A stretch of 64,000 bases of DNA from Nitrosospira lacus (lineage in GTDB: Bacteria > Pseudomonadota > Gammaproteobacteria > Burkholderiales > Nitrosomonadaceae). This document shows, one piece after another, positions 25,192 to 34,743 of the stretch. Position 1 is the first letter of the stretch, and each line of letters begins with the position of its first letter. The notes beneath the pieces are model-generated. The model saw nothing but the letters and a program-made list of their open reading frames with translations, was not told the origin of the DNA and did no database searches. The stretch covers positions 3,009,137 through 3,073,136 of the forward strand of contig NZ_CP021106.3 in NCBI RefSeq assembly GCF_000355765.4. The letters run 5' to 3'. Position numbers and translations under genes: made by a program.

Positions 25192-27900
25192 ATGAACGAT
25201 GAGGAAACAATAAACTCTTCTGCTTACAAACATTCTCAACAAAGCGTACAGCGGCCTGATGTCGGGGTAGAGGCGCAATTTCAGAACAAAAAGGTCCCAA
25301 AAACCTATCGCTACGATTCCAGCCTTGCGCCAGAATTGTGCTGGGATGAAAACGCCGAACGTTCATTCGCCGAGTGGTTGCTAAATCTAGTAGCCGAAGT
25401 AGCAGAGCAGGGAGAAGGTGTTGTCTTTGCGCAGCCGCAAATGTGGGAAGGAACGCGGGAAAAATTCGCCTCGCTATCCCAATGCGCGGCCCGGCTCAGA
25501 AGCCTAACCAAGCCTTTCCTCAACTGGGCGGGCAAAGCGGAACGGCAACAGATTTCCGTGCCAACTTTGCCGCTTTTCGTACATGAACGGCATTCGACCC
25601 AGGCTATTCTGGAAACCCTCAAGGCGCATAAAGCTACCGGCACCAACCTTGACCTATTTGGCGATGCCGAGCTGGACATTGCCGACAAGCTGGATGCCTA
25701 CCAACACACCGGCCCGTGGACAAATCGCCTTGTCCTTGGCGACTCGCTACAAGTGATGAACTCCCTGCTCGAATACGAAGGCATGGGTGGACAGGTGCAG
25801 ATGATTTATTTCGACCCACCTTATGGAGTCAAGTTTGGCTCGAACTTTCAACCCTTTGTTCGAGATAAAAAAGTTAAAGATAATCACGGCAAAGATGAAT
25901 ACATGATCCGTGAGCCGGAGATGGTGAAGGCATATCGAGACACATGGGAATTGGGACTGCATTCCTATCTGGCCTATCTCCGCGACCGGTTGTTATTAGC
26001 AAAAAATATCCTGACAGAGTCAGGTAGTGTGTTTGTTCAAATCTCAGACGAGAATGTGCATCATGTTCGTCAGGTTCTAGACGAAGTATTTGGTGCAGAA
26101 AACTTCATTTCGCAAATTAGCTTCCAGACAACATCCGGCTTCGATTCAAACACATTGCCGACACTCGGAGATTTTCTGCTTTGGTATGCCAAATCAAAGG
26201 CAATCTTGAAGTGCAACAAGGCATATGAGGCTCAGCCTATCATGCTAGGTGAAGGAAATGCACGTTGGGTTCTGCTCAAAGATGGTTCATACAGAGGGCT
26301 TACCGCAGAAGAAAAGCGTGGTGACGCTTCGATTCCTAGCGAAGCAAAGCTTTACAAACCCGACAACATTCAATCACAGGGCGCATCTAAAGAACCGCAG
26401 CCATTTTCATATCTTGGGAAGACATATTCTCCTGGGGCAAATTCCCACTGGAAAGCGAATTATCCTAAGGGAATGGAACGACTAGCAGAGGCTGGACGTA
26501 TTCATGTGGCCAAAAACAGTATTCAATACATCAGATATGCAGATGATTTCCCATATCAACAGATAGGCAATATTTGGACTGATACGCTGACAGGAAGTTT
26601 TACAGATGAAAAGCTTTATGTCGTTCAAACTGGGTTGAAGGTGGCTGAACGATGTATTTTGATGGCTACCAATCCAGGCGATTTAGTCATGGATATTACT
26701 TGTGGTTCCGGCACAACAGCCGTTGTCGCTGAACAATGGGGCCGCCGTTGGATTACCTGCGACACGTCGCGTGTTCCACTAGCCTTAGCGCGGCAAAGAC
26801 TCCTTACCGCCACATTCCCTTGGTATCGACTCAAAAATCGTTCGCAAGGCCCGTCAGGCGGATTTGTTTACGAACGTAAACAAAATCGCAAGGGTGAAGA
26901 GATCGGCGGTCTAGTGCCACATATCACGCTCAAGTCCATTGCTAACAACGAAGAACCAGAAACGGTAACTCTGGTTAACCGCCCGGAAGTAAACAAAAAA
27001 ATCACCCGCGTCTGCGGGACGTTCACAGTTGAAGCCACCATACATGCTGCCATGACGTTGGCCGAGGAGGACAGCCAAGTTGCCGACGCATCGAAAGTCA
27101 CCACCAGCCCTCGCGCCTATCTCGACCGAATGATCGAAGTGCTGCGGCAAAGCAAAACCCTGCAATTACCTGGAAACTTGCGCCTTGAACTGGAAAATGT
27201 ACGCCCCTTGGCGGATCGGGAGCATCTCCACGCCGAAGCGACTGTGAAGAACGGGGTGGAGAAACGGATTGCGATTGTGTTTGGGCCGGAAGATGGCGCA
27301 ATTGGTTCCGAATATGTGTTCAATGCCCACACGGAAGCCCTACAACAGGGTTTTCAACAACTTTTCCTATTCGGCTTCGCCATTCAGGCCAAAGCCCGCG
27401 AGATGCTGGACAAACTGAAAATCCGCACGACTTATATTGCAGTTACCCCTGATGTGGTCATGTCGGACTTGCTAAAAACCAGCAAGGCCAGCGAGATTTT
27501 CTCGATTACAGGCTTGCCAGATGTGACCTTGGAACCCGTTGGACAAAAGCAAGATGGAATGCCGCTGCATCAAGTCGCGGTCAAAGGTCTTGATATTTTC
27601 CGGCCCGACACGATGGAAACGGATTCCGTCGAAGCCGAAAACCTGCCGTGCTGGATGCTGGACGCCAATTACAACGGCATGGCATTTTGCGCTTCGCAGG
27701 TGTTTTTCCCGAAAACTGGAGCGTGGGACAATCTGCAAAAATCGCTAAAGGGCAATTTCAACGAAAGCGTTTGGGAACATCTGGCCGGAACAGTCAGCGA
27801 ACCCTTCGCGTTGGGCGACAAGCGGCGCATTGCGGTCAAGGTGATTGACGATCGGGGCAACGAGCTTATGGTGGTCAAAAACGCCGAAGGGGCGAAGTGA
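25192..27900 (+). CDS. mod: Type III restriction-modification methyltransferase subunit (Mod)
   Basis: A 902-residue N6-adenine methyltransferase of the beta class: catalytic motif DPPYG at 208-212 precedes the AdoMet motif ITCGSGTTA at about 501-510. The region between them, about 290-480, is the target-recognition segment that sets the recognised sequence, which cannot be deduced here. The protein is longer than typical Mod (about 650) because of an extra C-terminal domain (residues about 620-900, EEDSQVADASK onward) found in the larger type III Mod group. res starts at the stop codon, so the pair is translationally coupled. Confidence 0.93.
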   Translation: MNDEETINSSAYKHSQQSVQRPDVGVEAQFQNKKVPKTYRYDSSLAPELCWDENAERSFAEWLLNLVAEVAEQGEGVVFAQPQMWEGTREKFASLSQCAARLRSLTKPFLNWAGKAERQQISVPTLPLFVHERHSTQAILETLKAHKATGTNLDLFGDAELDIADKLDAYQHTGPWTNRLVLGDSLQVMNSLLEYEGMGGQVQMIYFDPPYGVKFGSNFQPFVRDKKVKDNHGKDEYMIREPEMVKAYRDTWELGLHSYLAYLRDRLLLAKNILTESGSVFVQISDENVHHVRQVLDEVFGAENFISQISFQTTSGFDSNTLPTLGDFLLWYAKSKAILKCNKAYEAQPIMLGEGNARWVLLKDGSYRGLTAEEKRGDASIPSEAKLYKPDNIQSQGASKEPQPFSYLGKTYSPGANSHWKANYPKGMERLAEAGRIHVAKNSIQYIRYADDFPYQQIGNIWTDTLTGSFTDEKLYVVQTGLKVAERCILMATNPGDLVMDITCGSGTTAVVAEQWGRRWITCDTSRVPLALARQRLLTATFPWYRLKNRSQGPSGGFVYERKQNRKGEEIGGLVPHITLKSIANNEEPETVTLVNRPEVNKKITRVCGTFTVEATIHAAMTLAEEDSQVADASKVTTSPRAYLDRMIEVLRQSKTLQLPGNLRLELENVRPLADREHLHAEATVKNGVEKRIAIVFGPEDGAIGSEYVFNAHTEALQQGFQQLFLFGFAIQAKAREMLDKLKIRTTYIAVTPDVVMSDLLKTSKASEIFSITGLPDVTLEPVGQKQDGMPLHQVAVKGLDIFRPDTMETDSVEAENLPCWMLDANYNGMAFCASQVFFPKTGAWDNLQKSLKGNFNESVWEHLAGTVSEPFALGDKRRIAVKVIDDRGNELMVVKNAEGAK

Positions 27901-30900
27901 TGGTGGTCGCGCCCAAGCAGGACAAACAGGAAATGTCACCGCCGACACCGACGGGAGTTGGTGAACCAATTATCAATTCACCTTTTGTTGAGCCGAAACT
28001 CCACTGGCAAATCGAAAGAGGCAAACCGCCCGTTAAAGCGGATGGTCGCCGCCGCGCCAGCTATTTTTACCGAGTCCCGGAACATGCCGGACGGGGCAGG
28101 AAGAACAAAGACACCCAGGATATGTTCGAGGCGGAAAAGGGCGAACAGGTCGAAATTGCCCTCGTCAATGAAACCCGCGCACGGATTAAGACCTGGCGCG
28201 CCGGAACGCATAGCGCCGGTCTTCCGTATGATGGGGCATCAGCGGTCACCAAAGAATTATTGGAACTTTGGCGCAGCGAAGACCGGATGCAGCGTTTATT
28301 CTTCGCGCAAATCGAGGCCGTAGAAACCATCATTTTTTTAACAGAGGCCAGCGAGATTTACGGCAAGGGATTGCCGGTAATCCCGAAAGATGAACCTGGC
28401 CTTAATGCCAAAGATGCGGGCTTTCGCGCCTTCATCCGTTATGCCTGCAAGATGGCAACCGGTTCCGGCAAAACCACTGTCATGGGCATGTTGGCGGCAT
28501 GGTCGATTTTGAACCGGGTTGCCGCGCCGACCGATGACCGGTTTTCCGATACGGTCCTGATTGTTTGCCCGAATGTGACCATCCGTGAAAGGTTGCAGGA
28601 GCTTGATCCTGCGCTGGGCGATTTGAGCCTCTATCGCACCCGCCAGCTTGTGCCGCCGCATCGGATGGAAGAATTGCGCCGAGGTGAGGTGATGATTGCC
28701 AATTGGCATCGGCTGGCGAAAAAGGAAACCAATACCGTCAACGGCGACTCCGCGAAAGTGGTCAAAACTGGCGAGCCGATGGAAATCGTCAAGAACGCGG
28801 GCAAGGAAAATGAAACAAGCGAAGTGAAATATTTCGAGTCCGACGCGGCTTGGTTCAAACGCATCCGGCAGGAACTTGGCTGCGGCAAGGGCCGCAGTCC
28901 GCACTGGCTGATTTTCAACGATGAGGCGCACCATGCCTATCGGCGCGGCGATGTGACGGGCGACGAACAATCCCTCGACGATGACGCGGATCTCGCGAGG
29001 AAAAACGACCGTGAAGCAACCATCTGGATTGAAGGTCTTGACCGCATTAACAAGCTCGCCGGGGGCAGCCGCAAGCGCGGCATCAATCTCTGTGTCGATC
29101 TTTCCGCTACCCCTTTCTATATCCAGGGTTCAGGCAACGAAGTAGGCAAGCCATTCCCGTGGATTGTGTCCGATTTCGGATTATTGGATGCAATTGAGTC
29201 TGGTCTGGTCAAAATTCCGCAATTGCCGTCGCGGGACGTGACGGGGGCCGATGAGGCGGCTTACTTCAATATCTGGCGCTGGGTTCAGGCCAAGGCCGTG
29301 GAAGAAGGCTATAGCTCCAAGCTGACTCCTGAAATCGTAATGAATTTCGCCAGCGCACCGATTACCCTGTTGGCGACGGAGTGGCATCAGCGTTTCTTGG
29401 AATGGGAAACCACGTCGAAGCAAGAGCACAAACACCCCGTGCCGCCGGTATTCATTGTGGTCTGTCGTGATACTGCCGTTGCCAAGGAAGTTTATGCTTG
29501 GGTGGCAAACGGCAATGACAGTTACGGCGTATCACCGCCATATTTTAAAAATCATATGGGACAGGAGGTCACGGTACGGATTGACTCGAAGGTTATCGAA
29601 GACATTGAAGAGGGCGGTACGAAAGATGAAACCCGGCGGTTGCGTTTTATCCTTGATACGGTAGGCAAGGCCGTGTGGCCGGGCGGCAAGATTCCCGAAG
29701 AATGGTCGGAGCTTGTCCGCAAACATAATGAAAAAGTAGCTAGTGAAGACAATGACGGTGCTTTGAAGTGGATTGACGAACGCATTCCGCCGGGCCGTGA
29801 TATTCGCTGCATCGTATCCGTTTCTATGCTGGCCGAAGGTTGGGATGCCCAGACGGTAACCCATATTGTTGGATTGCGCCCGTTTGGTTCGCAATTGCTA
29901 TGCGAACAGGTAATTGGGCGCGCCCTGCGCCGCAAGCATTATGCACTGAACGAAAAGACTCAGATGTTCGCCGAAGAAACCGCCAAGGTTTTTGGCGTAC
30001 CGTTCGAGCTTATTCCGTTTAAGGTTTCCCTGCCCGGCCCGACGACGCCGAAGCCTCAACCGAACCATATTTATTCAGTACCGGAAAAGGCAGAGTACGA
30101 AATCACTTTCCCGATGGTGACCGGGTATCACGAATCCGGGCAATTCGATGTGTGCGTGGATTGGAATCAAGTTTCCAAAGTCACGATTGATCCGATGAAG
30201 ATTCCCCAAACAGTTGAGATGACCCCACTGACAACACCAGATGGTACGTTGGCAGCTTATGGCCCAGGCGAAAAACCAATATTGTCTCTAAAAAAATGGC
30301 GAGCAATGTTCCGTGACCAACAGGTTGCGTTCAAACTGGCCCGTGAAGTTTGCCGCCAGTGGCAAAACGACAATGGCGCGACAGCGGTTCCGGTGCAAGT
30401 GTTGTTTCCGAAAGTTGCTTTCGCGGCAAAACGATTCCTGGCCGAGAGACTCGACAGAAAAGGCGGAAGCCAGCCCTGTGATGTTCTGTTGGTAGGCGAG
30501 TATATGCAAGCGGCGATTGGCTCTTTGCTGGAAGCCCTTAAAAAAGGCGCATCATCTGACAGCGCAGAAGTTGCGGTTATTCCGCAAGGCGCGGCGGGGC
30601 GCGGCAGCACTGTATTTGTGGATTTTCACACTACAAAGCCGATTTATCCAGTGACTAAGTGCCACTTCAACGCAATGGCGGCCGATACTCAAAAATGGGA
30701 GCAAACCGCCGTGTTCCTGCTAGACAGCCATCCGGGAGTGAAGAAATGGGTGAAGAACGAACGCTTGGGGTTCTTCATCCCCTACCGTAAGAAAGGCCTC
30801 CCGGCTCGCTACATGCCGGATTTTATCGTGGTGACAGATAGCGCTCTCAATGTAATTGTGGAAATCAAAGGCCAAGTTACTGATGATGCAGACGTGAAGG

Positions 30901-31076
30901 CCAAGGCGGCACAGCGCTGGGTCAATGCGGTCAACCGGCTAGGCCAGCATGGCACGTGGCATTATCTGCTCGTCACTGACCCGGGAGCGCTCGGGGTCGC
31001 ACTGAATGTCTTCGCAACAGCCAAGTGGGATGAGGGGCAGTTTGACTTGGTCGCGCAGGAAGAAGAATCTATCTGA
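27900..31076 (+). CDS. res: Type III restriction endonuclease subunit (Res)
   Basis: A 1058-residue superfamily-2 helicase-nuclease. Walker A ATGSGKTT begins at residue 186, DEAHH at 341, and a late helicase motif reads QVIGRALRRK. The C-terminus has a PD-(D/E)xK nuclease: PDF with Asp974, then EIKG with Glu988 and Lys990. All key residues are present, so the enzyme should be active together with Mod. The ATG at 27900 overlaps the mod stop (TGATG); a GTG three bases upstream is an alternative. The 3' end lies 43 bp from the convergent integrase gene. Confidence 0.93.
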   Translation: MVVAPKQDKQEMSPPTPTGVGEPIINSPFVEPKLHWQIERGKPPVKADGRRRASYFYRVPEHAGRGRKNKDTQDMFEAEKGEQVEIALVNETRARIKTWRAGTHSAGLPYDGASAVTKELLELWRSEDRMQRLFFAQIEAVETIIFLTEASEIYGKGLPVIPKDEPGLNAKDAGFRAFIRYACKMATGSGKTTVMGMLAAWSILNRVAAPTDDRFSDTVLIVCPNVTIRERLQELDPALGDLSLYRTRQLVPPHRMEELRRGEVMIANWHRLAKKETNTVNGDSAKVVKTGEPMEIVKNAGKENETSEVKYFESDAAWFKRIRQELGCGKGRSPHWLIFNDEAHHAYRRGDVTGDEQSLDDDADLARKNDREATIWIEGLDRINKLAGGSRKRGINLCVDLSATPFYIQGSGNEVGKPFPWIVSDFGLLDAIESGLVKIPQLPSRDVTGADEAAYFNIWRWVQAKAVEEGYSSKLTPEIVMNFASAPITLLATEWHQRFLEWETTSKQEHKHPVPPVFIVVCRDTAVAKEVYAWVANGNDSYGVSPPYFKNHMGQEVTVRIDSKVIEDIEEGGTKDETRRLRFILDTVGKAVWPGGKIPEEWSELVRKHNEKVASEDNDGALKWIDERIPPGRDIRCIVSVSMLAEGWDAQTVTHIVGLRPFGSQLLCEQVIGRALRRKHYALNEKTQMFAEETAKVFGVPFELIPFKVSLPGPTTPKPQPNHIYSVPEKAEYEITFPMVTGYHESGQFDVCVDWNQVSKVTIDPMKIPQTVEMTPLTTPDGTLAAYGPGEKPILSLKKWRAMFRDQQVAFKLAREVCRQWQNDNGATAVPVQVLFPKVAFAAKRFLAERLDRKGGSQPCDVLLVGEYMQAAIGSLLEALKKGASSDSAEVAVIPQGAAGRGSTVFVDFHTTKPIYPVTKCHFNAMAADTQKWEQTAVFLLDSHPGVKKWVKNERLGFFIPYRKKGLPARYMPDFIVVTDSALNVIVEIKGQVTDDADVKAKAAQRWVNAVNRLGQHGTWHYLLVTDPGALGVALNVFATAKWDEGQFDLVAQEEESI

Positions 31077-31119
31077 CTGCCGGCCCATCAAGCCACTTGC
31101 TTGCTTGCGTAGCAAACCA

Positions 31120-32373
31120 TCAAGCCGCTTTGGTTTTTAGTGGAATGACCGTTGCACCTCGTTGGGCACCGGCAAGTTGCGTTCCCCACCATTGGAACAA
31201 TTTGACCCGCTCATCGAATCGCTCCCCACGATCATAGGCTCGCGCGACTTCATTGTCGTGGACATGATCAAGGGCAAGCTCCACCACATCGCGGGCAGTG
31301 CCGTGATCGCGCGCAAGGGTAGAAAATGAGCTGCGCCAGCCGTGGGGGGAATGTTTCCCATCGAGCCGCAAAGTTACACGGTACACCTTTTCGATGGATT
31401 CGCGCCCGATGTGCTTGCCTCCGGCGGGGGACGGGAACAAATAACCTTTGGTGCCAAAAACACCCTTCCATTGGCGCAACTCGGCGGCAATTTCCGCGCT
31501 GAGGGGGATGCGGTGGTCAATGAACCGTGAGGTGACTTTCATTTTGGCGCGCGGAATGCTCCAGACTGGCTGGTCGCTTTCAAGGTCGAACTCTTTCCAT
31601 TCCGCATTGGTGACGTTGCCGATGCGTGCCGCTGTGAATGCGCATAGGCGATGCGCCATGCGCACAGACGGGGAAATTCTGGTCATATCGGCGCGGCGCA
31701 AAATGTCACCCAATGCAGCAAATTCCAGCAGGGCAGGCATACGTCCGCTGTCTTTTTTCCGGGGTAGTATCTCACGGGCAGGAAGGGCGGGATTGTCGCG
31801 GCATAGTCCCTTGGCTTGGGCGTAGCGGAACACGCCGTTTAGATGCTGGAGGATACGAGTAGCGGTTTCAAGCACGTCGCGCTTGTGGATATCCTCAACG
31901 GCTTTCGCTACGATGGCAGGGGTGATGCTGGCAATGGGCAGCTTGCCAATTGCGGGGTAGATGTCGCGCTCGAATGCCCGCGACGATTTGATATAATGGC
32001 CTGCGCTCCATTCCTTCTTTTTCATGGTCAGCCATCCGCCAGCGACGGCTTCAAAGGTATTGTCGCTTGATGCGCTGGTTTCCGCACGGTTGATACGGCG
32101 CTGAGTAACCGGGTCTTTATTTTCCCGGAGAAGCGCTTTGACCTCAGTCAGCTCAACACGCGCCGCTGCCAGGGAAACGGCTGGGTAGGTGCCGACAGAG
32201 TAAATTTTCTCCTTGCCGTCAATCCGGTATTTGATGCGCCAGGTGGCACCCCCCGCAGGAGTGATGAAAAGATGCAGACCACCCCCATCTGGGAGCTTCT
32301 TGCCACGCTCCGTTTTCGCAACAAACGCCTTAACGGCTTTATCTGTAAGCTTTCCGCCGATACCCCCAGACAT
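31120..32373 (-). CDS. int: Tyrosine integrase (DUF4102-type) of the ssrA element
   Basis: A 417-residue P4/CP4-57-type integrase. Residues 1-95 are the DUF4102 arm-binding domain (LTDKAVKAFVAKTERGKKLP, GGLHLFITPAGGATWRIKYR). The catalytic part shows RIGN with the first Arg, HGWRSSFSTLARD with His and Arg, and ALDHVHDNEVARAYDRG with the Tyr nucleophile. Integrases of this group often use tRNA or tmRNA ends. The gene starts 161 bp from the tmRNA end, the standard arrangement of integrase next to attachment site. TACCCCC repeats surround its start. Confidence 0.93.
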   Translation of the reverse strand: MSGGIGGKLTDKAVKAFVAKTERGKKLPDGGGLHLFITPAGGATWRIKYRIDGKEKIYSVGTYPAVSLAAARVELTEVKALLRENKDPVTQRRINRAETSASSDNTFEAVAGGWLTMKKKEWSAGHYIKSSRAFERDIYPAIGKLPIASITPAIVAKAVEDIHKRDVLETATRILQHLNGVFRYAQAKGLCRDNPALPAREILPRKKDSGRMPALLEFAALGDILRRADMTRISPSVRMAHRLCAFTAARIGNVTNAEWKEFDLESDQPVWSIPRAKMKVTSRFIDHRIPLSAEIAAELRQWKGVFGTKGYLFPSPAGGKHIGRESIEKVYRVTLRLDGKHSPHGWRSSFSTLARDHGTARDVVELALDHVHDNEVARAYDRGERFDERVKLFQWWGTQLAGAQRGATVIPLKTKAA

Positions 32374-32490
32374 ACAATATCTCCCGGTTCAATTTGGAGC
32401 GATACCCCCTTCGCTACCCCCATTATGCCCGGATGTTATCAGATTGCGCAAGACGTAAATGGACGATGACTGTCCCTATTTACAAAGAAA

Positions 32491-32513
32491 AACGCCGTCT
32501 CTAGGACGGCGTT
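32491..32513 (-). terminator. Terminator downstream of tmRNA
   Basis: A 9-bp stem AACGCCGTC / GACGGCGTT with a 5-base loop; on the minus strand it is followed by TTTTTC. It lies 22 bp beyond the tmRNA 3' end, on the element side of the attachment core, so it was probably brought in by the element. Confidence 0.8.
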
Positions 32514-32534
32514 GAATCTTACTGGGGGTATTGA

Positions 32535-32566
32535 TGGTGGAGGCGGCGGGAATCGAACCCGCGTCC
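32535..32566. repeat. att site within the tmRNA 3' end
   Basis: Thirty-two bases identical to 12912-12943; comprises the acceptor-stem 3' strand with CCA and the T-arm of tmRNA. Confidence 0.88.
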
Positions 32567-32896
32567 GCAAGTCCTCTACAGACAGTTCTACATACTTAGC
32601 CATGTTATTTAATTTAACCTGGCATCCGCCAACCGGCGGGCTGATGACAGGCGAGTCACCTATTGTTTAACGCTCTGTAAAGTAACCCTGCGGAGCGCGA
32701 TCCTCGTTAATGGCTCCGCTGTCTGTTGCCAGACCCGGCGTTGAGGCCCACCGGTGCGGAGTCCAGCCGGATTTAAGCGGCTAGAGCGTAACGTTCGTCG
32801 TTTGCGACTATACTTTTCCAGATGTATTTACGAGGTAACTGGTCCTCGGTATGCCCTGCGCTGCTTTGCAACCCACGTCGAAGCCAGGTCGCCCCC
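32535..32896 (-). ncRNA. ssrA: tmRNA (one-piece), tag peptide ANDERYALAA
   Basis: The 5' end GGGGGCGACCTGGCTTCGAC at 32896 pairs with CGCCTCC before ACCA at 32535, giving a 7-bp acceptor stem with one G-U. The T-loop GGGTTCGATTCCCGCC is present. The tag reading frame, 32805 to 32773, reads GCA AAC GAC GAA CGT TAC GCT CTA GCC GCT TAA, that is ANDERYALAA. It rescues stalled ribosomes with SmpB. Its 3' end is the insertion site of the element to the left, and the gene remains complete. Confidence 0.95.
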
Positions 32897-33108
32897 GGCA
32901 TTCTGTATCACACTTATTAGATAGTGATGAGACGGAAGAGTTCAATGACGAACTTCGAGTCTTGCTGCCACGCATACTATAACAGAAGCAGGGAGGGCTC
33001 TTCTGATTTTGCCGGCAAATAGGCGTGCAGTCGTTAAAGAATTCTCATACGGGTAATGCGCTTCACTTATTACGCCCTACAATTTATCTGAAAGGTGCTT
33101 AAGGGTAA

Positions 33109-33756
33109 CTAAAGGTAATTAAGCAGTTCCTGGGGATGATCGATAAGATATTTTGCGCCCCAGGATTCAGGGGGGTGTCCATTTCCCAGATAGCCATACT
33201 TGGCGATGATCGGCTCCATCCCGGCAGCCAGGCTTGCCTGCACGTCGCGGTAGTCGTCGCCCAGGTAAACGCATTCGGCGGGTGCAATGGCCATCATGCT
33301 GCTTGCTGTCAGCAGCGGCTCCGGGTGTGGCTTGGAGTGCGTGGTGTCGCCACCGCTGACAATACATGCGGCACGGTTGTTCAAACCCAGCTCCCGCATC
33401 AACGGCAGGGTAAAGCGCGCAGGTTTATTGGTCACGATTCCCCACGGAAGCCCGCGAGCCTCGATCTGGTCAAGCAGCTCGGCTACGCCCGGAAACAAAC
33501 GGGTTTCATCGCACAGGCGTTCAGCATAAAAATCGAGAAACTCATTGCGCATGGCATCATAGCCAGTATCGCCCGGTTTGATATTGAACCCCAACCCAAG
33601 CAGCCCGCGCGCACCGGCCGAGGCTTCGGTACGGATAAGCGCGATCGGCAACGCCGGGAGGCCACGTGCGATGCGCTGCCGGTTGAGGGCATGCCCCAGA
33701 TCGGGTGCGGTGTTGGCAAGAGTGCCGTCGAGATCGAAGAGAACGGCTCTAATCAT
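33109..33756 (-). CDS. HAD phosphatase, Gph/MupP type
   Basis: A 215-residue HAD hydrolase. Motif I is FDLDGTLANTAPDLG at 7-21, motif II VTNKPARFT, motif III/IV SKPHPEPLL and YLGDDYRDV, with a helical cap between. It is usually annotated phosphoglycolate phosphatase. However, it follows ubiG and mtaD near gyrA-serC-pheA-hisC, the same order as in Pseudomonas, where the gene at this place is mupP (N-acetylmuramate 6-phosphate phosphatase of the peptidoglycan-recycling route). Either role fits the sequence. The gene is 145 bp from ubiG with an inverted repeat between. Confidence 0.85.
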   Translation of the reverse strand: MIRAVLFDLDGTLANTAPDLGHALNRQRIARGLPALPIALIRTEASAGARGLLGLGFNIKPGDTGYDAMRNEFLDFYAERLCDETRLFPGVAELLDQIEARGLPWGIVTNKPARFTLPLMRELGLNNRAACIVSGGDTTHSKPHPEPLLTASSMMAIAPAECVYLGDDYRDVQASLAAGMEPIIAKYGYLGNGHPPESWGAKYLIDHPQELLNYL

Positions 33757-33802
33757 GAGTCATGGCTATTTTGGCATCGACGGGAGTGAGGCGTGAAAGG
33801 CA

Positions 33803-33870
33803 TACCCACGTCGTTTGGGCTGGATTCCGGATCAAGTCCGGAATGTCGAAATTTGGGTTACATTTCCCGG
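33803..33870. repeat. REP-like intergenic inverted repeat, copy A
   Basis: Perfect 8-bp arms ATTCCGGA / TCCGGAAT around TCAAG at 33824-33844, within CGTCGTTTGGGCTGGATTCC. Related stretches lie near 42075-42160 and 45515-45595. Confidence 0.6.
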
Positions 33871-33901
33871 TCGATGGCCTTATTTCACCGCACTTACGAT
33901 T

Positions 33902-34618
33902 TCAGGCACGGTACGCCATAATGTAGTTCACGTCGGAATCCGCCTCCAGTGCGTAGACCTTGGTGATGGGATTGTAAGTCATGCCGATGATATCTTCCAC
34001 ATTGAGGCCGGCTTCACGAGCCATGCGGGCGAGCTCGGACGGCTTGATGAATTTTGCATAGTCATGCGTGCCTCGCGGCAGCAGGTTCAATACGTATTCG
34101 GCACCAATAATGGCGAACAGGTATGACTTCGGGTTGCGGTTGATGGTCGAGAAGAAGATCCAACCACCCGGCTTGGCAAGTTCGGCGCAGGCGCGCACGA
34201 TGCTTGCCGGACTGGGCACGTGCTCAAGCATCTCCATGCAGGTAATCACATCGTAATGATGAGGCTGCTCCCGGGCGAGATCTTCCACCGCGATCTTGCG
34301 GTAATTCACTTTTTTGCCGGTTTCCAGCAGATGCAGCTTCGCTACTTTCAGGGGTTTGTCGCCAAGATCGATGCCCGTGACGTGCGCACCGCGCCCCGCC
34401 ATGCTTTCCGACAGAATGCCGCCACCACACCCGACATCCAGCACGGTTTTGCCTGACAGGCCTGCAAACCGGTCGATGTAATCCAGGCGCAGTGGATTAA
34501 TTTCATGCAGCGGCTTGAATTCACTGTTGGGGTCCCACCAGCGATGCGCCAGTTGGCTGAATTTTTCCAGCTCCAGCGGATCAACATTTACGCTCTTTTC
34601 TTCCGTTTCTTTGATCAT
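33902..34618 (-). CDS. ubiG: Ubiquinone biosynthesis O-methyltransferase
   Basis: A 238-residue class I methyltransferase. Start chosen at ATG 34618 ([20 protein letters not shown]), the usual UbiG N-terminus; the longer frame to 34747 adds unrelated residues. [36 protein letters not shown] (AdoMet site) and [13 protein letters not shown] are diagnostic. It carries out both O-methylations in ubiquinone synthesis. Lies between mtaD and the HAD phosphatase on one strand. Confidence 0.96.
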   Translation of the reverse strand: MIKETEEKSVNVDPLELEKFSQLAHRWWDPNSEFKPLHEINPLRLDYIDRFAGLSGKTVLDVGCGGGILSESMAGRGAHVTGIDLGDKPLKVAKLHLLETGKKVNYRKIAVEDLAREQPHHYDVITCMEMLEHVPSPASIVRACAELAKPGGWIFFSTINRNPKSYLFAIIGAEYVLNLLPRGTHDYAKFIKPSELARMAREAGLNVEDIIGMTYNPITKVYALEADSDVNYIMAYRA

Positions 34619-34743
34619 CCTAAATCCGGTAATTGTAGCGAACACACCAAAATGATGAAAGTTTAATCCAGATAATCCATCAGGCGGCTCTCCGAGCCTA
34701 CTCCGGTACTGGCCAGTAATGATGTTAAATTCAAGATGAGCGG

